Source: Acidithiobacillus sp. AMEEHan
GTDB taxonomy: Bacteria > Pseudomonadota > Gammaproteobacteria > Acidithiobacillales > Acidithiobacillaceae
NCBI RefSeq assembly: GCF_030996345.1
Contig: NZ_CP118747.1
Span: 543,501 to 607,500 of the forward strand
DNA: 64,000 nucleotides
Reading direction: 5' to 3'
Below are positions 46,546 through 55,058 of this stretch, piece by piece. Numbering within the stretch: the stretch's first letter is position 1; every line of letters begins with the position of its first letter. The position numbers and the translations under genes were made by a program. The notes beneath the pieces are model-generated. The model was not told the DNA's origin and did not search any database. It saw only the letters and a program-made list of their open reading frames with translations.

Positions 46546-47814
46546 TTACACAAGGTCGAGCAAACGATAGGCAGTAGTAGCGAGGAGGAGGGCCGGGGTA
46601 CGCAACCATCGTCCACCCGGAAACTTGCGATGCGGAATACGGGTAAAAACGTCAAAATCTGTCGACTGTTTGGCGATCAATTCCGCCATCAGCTTGCCTG
46701 CCCAACCGGTCAGCGCGACACCATGACCAGAAAAGCCCTGGGCAAAAAATAGGTTATCGCGTAAGCGCCCAAGGTGGGGAGCGCGGTTGCGCGTTATCGC
46801 CACATTCCCACCCCAGGCGTACTCTGCTTGCACGCCGATAAGTTGAGGAAAAACCTTGTGCATGCGTCGTAACATGGCGCTACCTAATTGCGGTGGCGGT
46901 ACAGTGGAATAACTTACGCGGCCGCCAAATAAGAGACGGTAGTCAGCAGACAAGCGAAAATAATCCAAAACGAAATTCAGATCAGCTACAGCCGCGAGAC
47001 TCGGGATCAGCGCCCGAGCGCGATCTTCACCGAGTGGTTCGGTAGCTGCGATATAGGTACCGACGGGCATAACATAGGGAGAAATGCTGGGCAGTAATTG
47101 CCCGAGATAGGCGTTCCCACAGACGAGCAAAAACCCTGAGCGTATCGCGCCTTTCGGTGTCTCTACGACGATCTCTGTTCCGGGTTTGATCTGTCGTACT
47201 GGGCTACGTACAAAAAGCTGTGCCCCTGCTTCTTGCGCAGCCTGAGCTAAACCCAGAGTGTAATTCAATGGATGCAGATGCCCGCCAGCAGGGTCGGACA
47301 AAGCTGCGAGGTAGCGAGGACTATCCAGCGCGCCACGGAGCGCGGCACCGCGCAGCAGTTTTGTTGGTGGATGGCCAAAACGATCTAACGCAGTTTGCCA
47401 GGAGAGAAGATCCTCCACCTGACGTTTTTTTATTGCTGCGTGGAGATAGCCAGAGCGCAAATCGCAGTCAATTTGATGTTTCTGAACACGCGAGTGAATC
47501 GACTCGATGGCGCCCAAAGAAAAGTCCCAAAGTATCTTTGCCGTTTCCGTCCCCACCAATTTCTCTAGCACCCGAATATCAGTTGCAAGCCCCGGAACAA
47601 TCTGACCACCATTCCGGCCAGACGCACCCCAACCAATGTCCTGAGCCTCCACTAGAGCGACTTTGTAGCCTTTTTCAGCAAGTTCTAAAGCTGCTGATAC
47701 ACCCGTTAGACCGCCACCGATGATACAAACATCGGCCCGTACGTCCTCCGCCAACTCTGCGGTAGAAAGAGAGCGATTTCGGGTCGCCTGATAATAATTG
47801 GTAGTGTCTATCAT
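46546..47814 (-). CDS. puuB: Gamma-glutamylputrescine oxidase
   Basis: A 422-residue FAD-dependent DAO-family oxidase. The Rossmann motif IIGGGLTGVSAALELA (residues 31-46) is followed by GWGASGRNGGQIVPG, which marks the PuuB-like group and holds FAD. The C-terminal ALTGWAGKLMAELI closes the FAD domain. It oxidises gamma-glutamylputrescine to the aldehyde with release of ammonium and peroxide. It is 8 bases downstream of puuA (47823) and 10 bases before the BauA-like gene. Length matches E. coli PuuB. Confidence 0.9.
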   Translation of the reverse strand: MIDTTNYYQATRNRSLSTAELAEDVRADVCIIGGGLTGVSAALELAEKGYKVALVEAQDIGWGASGRNGGQIVPGLATDIRVLEKLVGTETAKILWDFSLGAIESIHSRVQKHQIDCDLRSGYLHAAIKKRQVEDLLSWQTALDRFGHPPTKLLRGAALRGALDSPRYLAALSDPAGGHLHPLNYTLGLAQAAQEAGAQLFVRSPVRQIKPGTEIVVETPKGAIRSGFLLVCGNAYLGQLLPSISPYVMPVGTYIAATEPLGEDRARALIPSLAAVADLNFVLDYFRLSADYRLLFGGRVSYSTVPPPQLGSAMLRRMHKVFPQLIGVQAEYAWGGNVAITRNRAPHLGRLRDNLFFAQGFSGHGVALTGWAGKLMAELIAKQSTDFDVFTRIPHRKFPGGRWLRTPALLLATTAYRLLDLV

Positions 47815-47822
47815 CGGGTTCC

Positions 47823-49175
47823 CTAGCTACGCTCGAAATACCATTGATATTCGAGGGGGTGATAATTACTTTGTAAGGTCTGTAGCTCGTGGCGTTTTAC
47901 TGTTGTGTAAAGGTGGATGAAGGGGTCGCCAAACATGGCTGCCAAATGCGACCCAGTAAGCAAAAAATCCAGTGCCGACTGCCAGTCGCGCGGAAGCATG
48001 GTGCCACGGTCGCTGCTGGCGACGCCATTTGCGTAGGCATTGCCAGAGATTGCAGAGGGTGCGGGCAGACGCTCACGCAAGCCGTGCAAAATTCCTGCGA
48101 GGACTGCGGCAAGGACGAGATAGGGATTGGCGTCGGCACCGGCAAAGCGGTGTTCGATACGTCGGGCGTCTGCCTCGGAGCGAGGAATACGTAATGCTGC
48201 AGTACGATTGTTTTCCCCCCAGCACGCCAGAGTTGGCGCATAAGAGCCCTCCTGAAAACGGCGGTAGGAATTCGCATGGGGGGCAAATAGGGCCACTGAT
48301 TCGGGCAGCATTTGTAGCAGCCCTGCCAAAGCATGGTGCAAGTGCTCCGGACTACGCGAGAATACGTTGTCTCCTGCCTCGTCTACCAGACTGACGTGGA
48401 CGTGCTGACCCGATCCCGCATCTTGCGCGTAAGGTTTGGCCATGAAGGTCGCCGTGTAACCACAGGACGCAGCCACCCCCTTCACTACTCTCTTTAGAAA
48501 CCAGGCGTCATCAGCTGCTCGCAAAGCATTTTTTTGGTAGTGAAGGTTTACCTCGAATTGACCGTGGGCATTTTCCGAAACGATCGCCTCGAGAGGCAGG
48601 CCATATTTTGCGCAGGTGCTCTCAAGTAGGGAAAAGAAGGGTCCGTATGCGTCAATGCTATCGAGATCGTAAACTTGGATGTCTCCTGGCGCGCTCAACG
48701 TATCTGGCGCAACAGACGCTCCATCGCGCCGTGGGAGAAGATAAAACTCCAGCTCGAATGCGACCTGTGGCGTGAGGCCTAAGGCCGCGAGCGCCGCAAT
48801 CATGCGCTGTGCAAGAGCACGAGGCTCACCAAAAAAGCTGGCGTCTGATGGTGTCGACATGGTCAGCAACAGATCCGCGGCTGACGGGCCTCGCCAAGGA
48901 GCAGCATGCAGGCTATCCGCCACTGGAAAACAAAGATGGTCGGCATCCCCGCACTCCCAGACCAAGCCCGTCGCTTCGACGGTATTTCCCGTAATGTCAA
49001 TGGCAAAGATGGATGCAGGTAAACTGACACCATCGCGTAAGACCTTATCTAGCATGCTTGCAGGGATTCTTTTCCCACGAGGAATACCATTCAGATCAGG
49101 CAGGAGCAAATCTACGGTTTGGCTACTAATCCTTGTCTCTTCTGCAACGCCCGAGGGATCAGGATATTGGCGCAT
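47823..49175 (-). CDS. puuA: Gamma-glutamylpolyamine synthetase, second copy (PuuA-like)
   Basis: A 450-residue glutamine-synthetase-family enzyme. The N-terminal DLLLPDLNGIPRGKRIPA and the catalytic blocks AFELEFYLL, ENAHGQFEVNLHY, GSGQHVHVSL and NSYRRFQEGS are present. EHRFAGADANPYLVLAAVLAG is characteristic of the PuuA/SpuI group rather than GlnA. It ligates glutamate to an amine with ATP. It differs clearly from the other copy at 50580-51923 and may prefer another amine. The upstream aminotransferase overlaps its start by 17 bases. Confidence 0.87.
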   Translation of the reverse strand: MRQYPDPSGVAEETRISSQTVDLLLPDLNGIPRGKRIPASMLDKVLRDGVSLPASIFAIDITGNTVEATGLVWECGDADHLCFPVADSLHAAPWRGPSAADLLLTMSTPSDASFFGEPRALAQRMIAALAALGLTPQVAFELEFYLLPRRDGASVAPDTLSAPGDIQVYDLDSIDAYGPFFSLLESTCAKYGLPLEAIVSENAHGQFEVNLHYQKNALRAADDAWFLKRVVKGVAASCGYTATFMAKPYAQDAGSGQHVHVSLVDEAGDNVFSRSPEHLHHALAGLLQMLPESVALFAPHANSYRRFQEGSYAPTLACWGENNRTAALRIPRSEADARRIEHRFAGADANPYLVLAAVLAGILHGLRERLPAPSAISGNAYANGVASSDRGTMLPRDWQSALDFLLTGSHLAAMFGDPFIHLYTTVKRHELQTLQSNYHPLEYQWYFERS

Positions 49176-50555
49176 GATTGATGTCCTTTGGAGATGTTGC
49201 CTCCAAATCCGCCAAGGTCAGATCAAGGGCGATACGCGCCTTACTGATCAATTCGTCGACATGCGCTCGGGTAAAAATGAGCGGCGGCGAAATGATCATG
49301 GTGTCACGCACAGCGCGCATGACCAGTCCATTGGCAAAGCAATGGTTGCGGCAGCGCGTCCCAACTTCGCCGAGAGGAGAGAAAAACTGACGAGGCGACT
49401 TGCATTGCACAAGCTCAATCGCTCCAAGCAGCCCGACCCCGCGTACCTCACCAACCAGAGGGTGATCCTCCAGGTGGTGCAGACATGCTTGTAAATATGC
49501 CCCGACGTTGCCTGCGTTTTCGATCAAGTGTTCCTCATCAATGATGCGCAAATTTTCTAGGGCGACCGCTGCAGAAACGGGATGGCCGGAGTAGGTAAAC
49601 CCGTGCGCAAACTCCCCCCTTTGTGGATAATCGTGTCGGCAACGCGATCGCCGACCATGACGGCAGATATTGGGAGGTAGCCTGAGGAAAGCCCTTTCGC
49701 AAGGGTCATGAGGTCGGGTTGGATATCGTAGAGCTCCGAAGCAAACCAACGTCCGGTGCGGCCAAATCCAGTGATCACCTCGTCTACAACGAGAAGCACG
49801 CCATATTTTTTACAAATTCGCTGGATTTCGGGCCAGTAAGACGATGGCGGGACAATCATGCCACCAGAGCCTTGCACAGGTTCACCATAAAAGGCAGCCA
49901 CGCGCTCAGCGCCAAGCTCGAGAATTTTTTCTTCCAATGCTTGTGCCGCGGCACGTCCAAATGCTTCGGCGTCCTGACCGGGGTCTTCGGCGCCAAAGCG
50001 ATAAGGTGCGCGAATATGAGAAAATCCCGGCAAAGGCACGCCACCTTGGCCGTGCATGTGAGGCCCAGAAATACTCGCGGCAAGGGTAGTGCTGCCATGG
50101 TAGCCAAATTGTCGCCCGATGATGATTTGCCGCTGCGCTTGCCCCTCTAGTTCCCAGTAATAGCGCACCATCCGCGCAATGGTGTCATTGGCTTCGGAAC
50201 CAGAATTGGCAAAAAAGACGTGGTTGAGACCTGCAGGAGTCAGGTCTACTAGGCGTTCAGCGAGCTTGATACTTGGAACCGTCGCTGTCTTAAAAAAAGT
50301 GTTGTAATATGGCAACGTTTGCATTTGCGCACTGGCTACTTCAGCCAGTTCTTTTCGACCATAACCAATGTTGACGCACCAGAGCCCAGCCATACCATCG
50401 AGGATTTTGTTCCCCGCAATATCCCAGATGTAGGCACCCTCGGCACGACTGATAATGCGCGACCCCCCTTCTGCAGCCAACGCAGCGAAGTCAGTAAAAG
50501 GGTGTAAATGATGTTCGAGGTCACAATTGCGTAAATGGCTTGCAGATAGGTCCAT
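49159..50555 (-). CDS. Putrescine:pyruvate aminotransferase (SpuC-like), frameshifted
   Basis: A class III PLP aminotransferase. The first frame from ATG 50555 holds HHLHPFTDF, DGMAGLWCVNIGYGR, VFFANSGSEANDT, VDEVITGFGRTG and TLAKGLSSGYLPIS (Schiff-base Lys), then stops at 49557 after a shifted tail. The rest (EFAHGFTYSGHPVSAAVALENL to the end) lies in the next frame and ends at 49159. Adding one base to the six-C run at 49614-49619 joins HKGG to EFAHGFTY and gives about 465 residues. That matches SpuC-type enzymes, which transfer the putrescine amino group to pyruvate. It is a homopolymer error or a real frameshift. Confidence 0.83.
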
Positions 50556-50579
50556 GGAAGTCCCCTTCGTCCTATGAAT

Positions 50580-51923
50580 TTAGACGTTAAGCAGTAAGTG
50601 TTCCCGCTCCCAAGAGCTGATTACGTGCAGGTACGTTTCGTATTCCAAGCGTTTTACGGCGGAAAAGACTCTGACAAAACGCTCCCCCAAGACTCGCTGT
50701 AGCTCTGCGCTGTTCTCCATGATTTTGATTGCATGGGAAAGCTCACGTGGAAGAGCATACGGCAGATCATACGCGGAACCACGATAAGGCGGCGTCGCAC
50801 TCAATCCTTCAATCATACCGAGGTAACCGCACGCGAGTGATGCAGCGATTGCTAGATAGGGATTGGCGTCGGCACCCGGCACACGGTTCTCAACTCGCGT
50901 ATTAGCTAAATCAGAATATGGGACGCGCAAACCACAGGTACGGTTGTCATATCCCCACTGCAAATTTATGGGCGCATCGGAATGACGTGTAAGCCGCCTA
51001 TAGGAGTTGACATTTGGCGCGAAAATAGCCATTGCTGCTGGCAGATATTTCTGCAATCCACCAATAAAGGAAAGAAACGCGTTGCTGGTCTCTCCGTCTC
51101 TATCGCCAAAGAGATTTTCGCCAGTTTTTGCGTCTACGACACTTTGGTGCAAATGCATCGAACTGCCAGGTTCATTCTCCATGGGTTTGGCCATAAAAGT
51201 CGCAAAGATCTCATGACGCAATGCAACCTCCCGCATGGTCCGTTTGAAAAGAAAGATCTGATCCGCTAGTTGAAGGGGATCGCCGTGCAAAAAGTTGATC
51301 TCAACTTGCCCGGCGCCCTCCTCGTGAATCAACGCATCAATGTCTAGACCCTGCAGCTCACAAAAGTCGTACATCTCTTCGAACACCGGATCAAATTCGT
51401 TCACCGCATCAATGCTATACGACTGACGCCCTGACTCTTGCCGGCCGCACCTACCTATTGGCGTCGCCAATGGATAGTCGGGATCAGTATTGCGAGCGAC
51501 CAAATAAAACTCCAATTCAGGTGCGATGACCGGCCGCCAACCCTGCGCGGCATAAAGTTCAAGCACTGCGCGAAGCATAGCCCGTGGGGCGATGGAGACA
51601 ATGCCACCTTTGATGTACTGACAATCATGGATGACCTGGGCTGTGGGTTCCTTCGCCCAAGGCACCACTCTTAGCGTACTTTCATCAGGAAGGAGAAACA
51701 TGTCGATGCCGGCAGGATCAGAGCCTGTCTCTTCGTCCTCGGGATACTCCCCCGTGACGGTCTGCGAAAATATCGATTCGGGTAAGCGCAGGGTGCCACC
51801 GGACAGATATTTGCCAGCCGGAACAATTTTGCCGCGCGGGATACCGGTAAGGTCGGGCACTAAACATTCGACCTCAGTGATGCCGTTTTGCGTGAACCAT
51901 GCTGTGAAGCCCTGGGAGCTCAT
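50580..51923 (-). CDS. puuA: Gamma-glutamylputrescine synthetase, first copy (PuuA-like)
   Basis: A 447-residue glutamine-synthetase-family enzyme that joins glutamate to putrescine, the first Puu step. VECLVPDLTGIPRGKIVPA, APELEFYLVARN, EEGAGQVEINFLHGDPL, PGSSMHLHQSV and NSYRRLTRHSDAP are present. NRVPGADANPYLAIAASLACG is the PuuA-type C-terminal block. It is the first puuA downstream of puuD and the SDR gene, 24 bases before the SpuC-like gene. A GTATA/TATAC dyad lies just upstream. It resembles SpuB/PuuA more than the second copy does. Confidence 0.9.
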   Translation of the reverse strand: MSSQGFTAWFTQNGITEVECLVPDLTGIPRGKIVPAGKYLSGGTLRLPESIFSQTVTGEYPEDEETGSDPAGIDMFLLPDESTLRVVPWAKEPTAQVIHDCQYIKGGIVSIAPRAMLRAVLELYAAQGWRPVIAPELEFYLVARNTDPDYPLATPIGRCGRQESGRQSYSIDAVNEFDPVFEEMYDFCELQGLDIDALIHEEGAGQVEINFLHGDPLQLADQIFLFKRTMREVALRHEIFATFMAKPMENEPGSSMHLHQSVVDAKTGENLFGDRDGETSNAFLSFIGGLQKYLPAAMAIFAPNVNSYRRLTRHSDAPINLQWGYDNRTCGLRVPYSDLANTRVENRVPGADANPYLAIAASLACGYLGMIEGLSATPPYRGSAYDLPYALPRELSHAIKIMENSAELQRVLGERFVRVFSAVKRLEYETYLHVISSWEREHLLLNV

Positions 51924-51942
51924 GGTTTTGCCCTCTCGTAGA

Positions 51943-51960
51943 GTATATTAAACACTATAC
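51943..51960. promoter_or_regulatory. AT-rich partial dyad upstream of puuA, possible operator
   Basis: GTATATTAAACACTATAC has 5-bp outer arms (GTATA/TATAC) and lies 20 bases before the puuA start. Position and base content would suit a PuuR-type site or a promoter -10. Only the outer arms pair, so this is a weak candidate. Confidence 0.25.
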
Positions 51961-51986
51961 GTCATTGATGATACTTCCGTCAATGG

Positions 51987-52730
51987 TTATTCGATATTAT
52001 GTCTATTATAATGTTCGCACGCGGAGACAAAGCCCAACCAAAGGGCCTCCTGGCATCGGTTACCGGCACTGGGAAGTTCTGGATGCCACTGAACCGCTAC
52101 ACACCAGCGATGTTGGGCAAGTTCTATGGCCTCCACCACCCCGTCACTCGCCCATGCAGCTACTGTCAGCCCGGAACCAATGCGATCAACTGCTTGATGA
52201 TGCCAAGAGGCAACCTCGAACTCGCTTTCACCCAATATGCCCCCAAGCCGGCTTCGCGGGTCGCAAGAGACCGGATGCAAGATTGGCCCAGGCTTATCAC
52301 TGCGATGGGGCAGTTGTTCCCCAAAAATGTCTGGTAGGTGTTCATGCAGCGTACCGCCCAGATACACGTTGAGCAGTTGCATACCGCGGCAAATACCTAG
52401 GAGTGGGATGTCATAGGCGAGAATGGAATCAATCAGGCGCCATTCGAACTCATCGCGCACGGCACTCTGCCCGTAGAGCGCGATATGCCTCTCATTGCCG
52501 CCATATAGCTTGGGCGAGACATCTCCTCCCCCGGTGAGGATTACCCCGTCCAGCCGACACAAAAGATTCCTGCTGGCCACCTCAGTCGGGGGTAAAAGCA
52601 CCGGCATACCCCCCGCATTGCATACCGCTTGGACATACTCGGCCGGCAAGGTGTAGCGTCCATTTTCATCCATGGCATAACTACTTAGGCCAATGAGAGG
52701 TTGTTTGTGGTAATCGGATTTTGCCGCCAT
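51987..52730 (-). CDS. puuD: Gamma-glutamyl-GABA hydrolase
   Basis: A 247-residue class I glutamine-amidotransferase-like hydrolase that splits gamma-Glu-GABA into glutamate and GABA, the last Puu step. GLSSYAMDENGRYTLP at the start, ILTGGGDVSPKLYG and the nucleophile GICRGMQLLNVYLGG (Cys 114) are diagnostic. CVAVQWHPEL supplies the catalytic His and Glu. Its ATG overlaps the SDR gene stop (TAATG). A 63-base gap leads to puuA. Confidence 0.92.
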   Translation of the reverse strand: MAAKSDYHKQPLIGLSSYAMDENGRYTLPAEYVQAVCNAGGMPVLLPPTEVASRNLLCRLDGVILTGGGDVSPKLYGGNERHIALYGQSAVRDEFEWRLIDSILAYDIPLLGICRGMQLLNVYLGGTLHEHLPDIFGEQLPHRSDKPGPILHPVSCDPRSRLGGILGESEFEVASWHHQAVDRIGSGLTVAAWASDGVVEAIELAQHRWCVAVQWHPELPSAGNRCQEALWLGFVSACEHYNRHNIE

Positions 52731-53476
52731 TATGCCTCTCTATGGATTTTGTCGATGCGGGCTTGATCTAAAGGTCGCACAACCATGACATCGATATTGA
52801 CGTGCGGTGGCCGCGAAATGGACCAGAGAATGGTTTCGGCGATGTCGGTTGCCGTCAGTGGCACCATTCCGGCATAAACGCTGCTTGCCCGAGCGACATC
52901 GCCGCCAAAGCGCACCAAACTGAACTCGGTCTCAACAAAACCGGGGTCGATTTCAGTAACACGAATAGGCTTGCCCAGCCACTCTAAACGCATAGTCTCA
53001 CTAATGGCACGAACGGCATGCTTACATGCAGTGTAGCCGGCTCCCCCAGGATAGGTCTCAAAACTCGCAACGCTACCAATGTTGAAGACATGAGAAACTG
53101 GGTTGGGACGGCTCAGTAGGCGCGGATATAAGGCCTTGGTCATGCGTGCCAAGCCCAGAACATTGGACTGATACATTTCTAGCCAGTGGGCTTCATCAAA
53201 CTCGGCAACTTGCTCCAGACCAAGGGCTCCGCCGGCATTGTTAACGAGTACTTGGACACTGTCTGGCAATTCTTCCGTAAATCTGTGGACAGATTCTGCA
53301 GAACTGACGTCAAGGACGATTGGGATGGCAGAATATTTCTCCGCCAATGCCTGTAGCCGATCAAGACGCCGAGCGCCCATGAATACTAAATAACCGTTTT
53401 CGCAAAGCAGCCGAACTGTCTCTGCGCCGATGCCCGATGATGCCCCGGTGACGACGGCGACGGGTTTGTTATGCAT
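52730..53476 (-). CDS. Short-chain dehydrogenase/reductase
   Basis: A 248-residue classical SDR, likely NADP dependent. VTGASSGIGAETVRLL is the cofactor loop, LVNNAGGALG the structural NNAG motif, and the catalytic Ser, Tyr and Lys lie in NIGSVASFETYPGGAGYTACK (YTACK). ARRLDR after the second strand suggests NADP preference. It resembles YdfG-type 3-hydroxy acid or semialdehyde reductases. Its stop overlaps puuD, so it belongs to the polyamine set. Reduction or oxidation of an aldehyde intermediate is possible; the substrate is unknown. Confidence 0.85.
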   Translation of the reverse strand: MHNKPVAVVTGASSGIGAETVRLLCENGYLVFMGARRLDRLQALAEKYSAIPIVLDVSSAESVHRFTEELPDSVQVLVNNAGGALGLEQVAEFDEAHWLEMYQSNVLGLARMTKALYPRLLSRPNPVSHVFNIGSVASFETYPGGAGYTACKHAVRAISETMRLEWLGKPIRVTEIDPGFVETEFSLVRFGGDVARASSVYAGMVPLTATDIAETILWSISRPPHVNIDVMVVRPLDQARIDKIHREA

Positions 53477-53565
53477 AACGAAGATCTCCAGAAGAGTGAC
53501 CAGAAATCAGGGTAATTGCCCCAGTTTTCTCGACCACGGTTACCAAAACGATCATCAAAAGTAGA

Positions 53566-54951
53566 CTATTCTGCTACGAAAACAGGTTCGGCAGGACTGG
53601 TCGTGCCTCTCTTTTGGCGCCGGAAAAACAGGAGGCCAATGACTAAACCGCCAACGCCAACGAGGTTGGTTACAAGGCCGAAGGTGGTGACGGCGTAGGC
53701 GGCCATTACGAAGAGGAAAATCCCGCTAAGCCCAGGAAAGGCGCTGAATGCCAACCCATGAAGCCAAGAGGAGCGAAAGCTGCCACGCATAAGCCACGCG
53801 GCAGCCAGACCAGCTAGCCCGTAATAATAGGCGACCTGTATGCCGATAGCGTTGACGGAATCATTGATGATCATGCTGATAGAAGGCATAAAAGAGGACG
53901 CCCAGAGGGTTGCGACACCAAGCCCAATCAGCACGTACATGGCGCGGACGGGGGTTTGGGTACGAGGATCTACGACCCCCAAAAAGCGCGAAAGCCCGCC
54001 GTCACGTCCCATGGCGAACAAGGTGCGGGAAAATTGTAGCATGGTGGTTTCTAACGTCGCTATGGAAGATAAGATCACCGCGATGGAGGCCAACAGTCCG
54101 CCGCTTCTCCCTAACCCGGATGCCATGGCGATATTATAGACAATGTTATCGCTAAGCCCAGAGGCGTCCTTCACGGAAAACAGGAATAGCGCCGCGAGAG
54201 TGAATGCCACGTAAAACGTGATGGTGACAAAAACGCTGCCAAAACCGCCATTTCCAGCATTTCTTTTCGCATCCTTCGTTTCTTCACTCAGATTAGAGGT
54301 GACATCCCATCCCCAGTAGAAGAAAATCACCACCAAAGCAGATTCAGCAAAAGTAGCGGCAGAATAATTGAAGCCGAACCATGACCAGGAAAAAGAGTTA
54401 ACCGCGCCATGTATAGAAACATGAGCAAATGCTGCGATTCCGACGATGGCTAGTATGACCAGCTCAATTGTGCTCATGATCATCTGCAATTTGCTAGTCA
54501 GCTTGATACCGGTAATCAGCACAAGGGCAATAGCAAGAAACCAGAGCGTCGCAACCGATGTCGTGACAACGACGTTATTGCTGAGATGGGGCGCAACATA
54601 ATCGAGCGTAGATGTGGCTATAGGCATGCTTCCGGTGACCATAAACACCAGTGATGCGACTATCAAGGCCCAGCCAGATAAAAAGCCAGTTAGGCGCCCA
54701 AATAGCTTGCTGGTCCACTCATAAGCCGCACCAGCATTGGGCATGCGTTGATTGAGCAGCTTGTATGCAAGGGCGATCCCAAGCATGGGAATTGCAAAAA
54801 TTAACAGGCTCCCAGGCGCCAGAACACCCGCCGTGCCTACGAGCGCAGCCGTGGTAGCGGCAATCGTATAGGCCGGCGCGCTGCCAGCAATGCCCATAAC
54901 AATGGATTCCAGAAACGAAAGACTATCTTTACGTAAATTGTTTCCCATGTT
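53566..54951 (-). CDS. APC-superfamily amino acid/polyamine permease
   Basis: A 461-residue transporter with about twelve membrane segments. SFLESIVMGIAGSAPAYTIAA is the first helix with the broken G-S/A-P substrate motif of APC proteins. GAAYEWTSKLFGRLTGFLSGW and FFYWGWDVTSNLSEETKD are further family blocks. ATG 54951 has GGAG upstream; the longer frame adds five residues. Position suggests putrescine or a pathway intermediate as substrate, as for PuuP, but the protein is not specifically PuuP-like by eye. A hairpin separates it from potF upstream. Confidence 0.85.
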   Translation of the reverse strand, partial: NMGNNLRKDSLSFLESIVMGIAGSAPAYTIAATTAALVGTAGVLAPGSLLIFAIPMLGIALAYKLLNQRMPNAGAAYEWTSKLFGRLTGFLSGWALIVASLVFMVTGSMPIATSTLDYVAPHLSNNVVVTTSVATLWFLAIALVLITGIKLTSKLQMIMSTIELVILAIVGIAAFAHVSIHGAVNSFSWSWFGFNYSAATFAESALVVIFFYWGWDVTSNLSEETKDAKRNAGNGGFGSVFVTITFYVAFTLAALFLFSVKDASGLSDNIVYNIAMASGLGRSGGLLASIAVILSSIATLETTMLQFSRTLFAMGRDGGLSRFLGVVDPRTQTPVRAMYVLIGLGVATLWASSFMPSISMIINDSVNAIGIQVAYYYGLAGLAAAWLMRGSFRSSWLHGLAFSAFPGLSGIFLFVMAAYAVTTFGLVTNLVGVGGLVIGLLFFRRQKRGTTSPAEPVFVAE

Positions 54952-55017
54952 AATTCTCCAGAGCACAGCGCTTGAGCGCCGGAATACGTGATCAAATAAT
55001 AAATAATATCGACATGC

Positions 55018-55046
55018 GTCCCACCAGGCCCTAAACCCGGTGGGAC
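55018..55046 (-). terminator. Hairpin between the potF-like gene and the APC permease
   Basis: GTCCCACC (55018-55025) and GGTGGGAC (55039-55046) form an 8-bp stem with a 13-base loop, 13 bases after the potF stop. No clean T-run follows on the minus strand, but the next bases are AT-rich. It may be a partial terminator or an RNA-stabilising hairpin, which would set binding protein above downstream genes. Confidence 0.5.
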
Positions 55047-55058
55047 ACGCCGTTGTTA

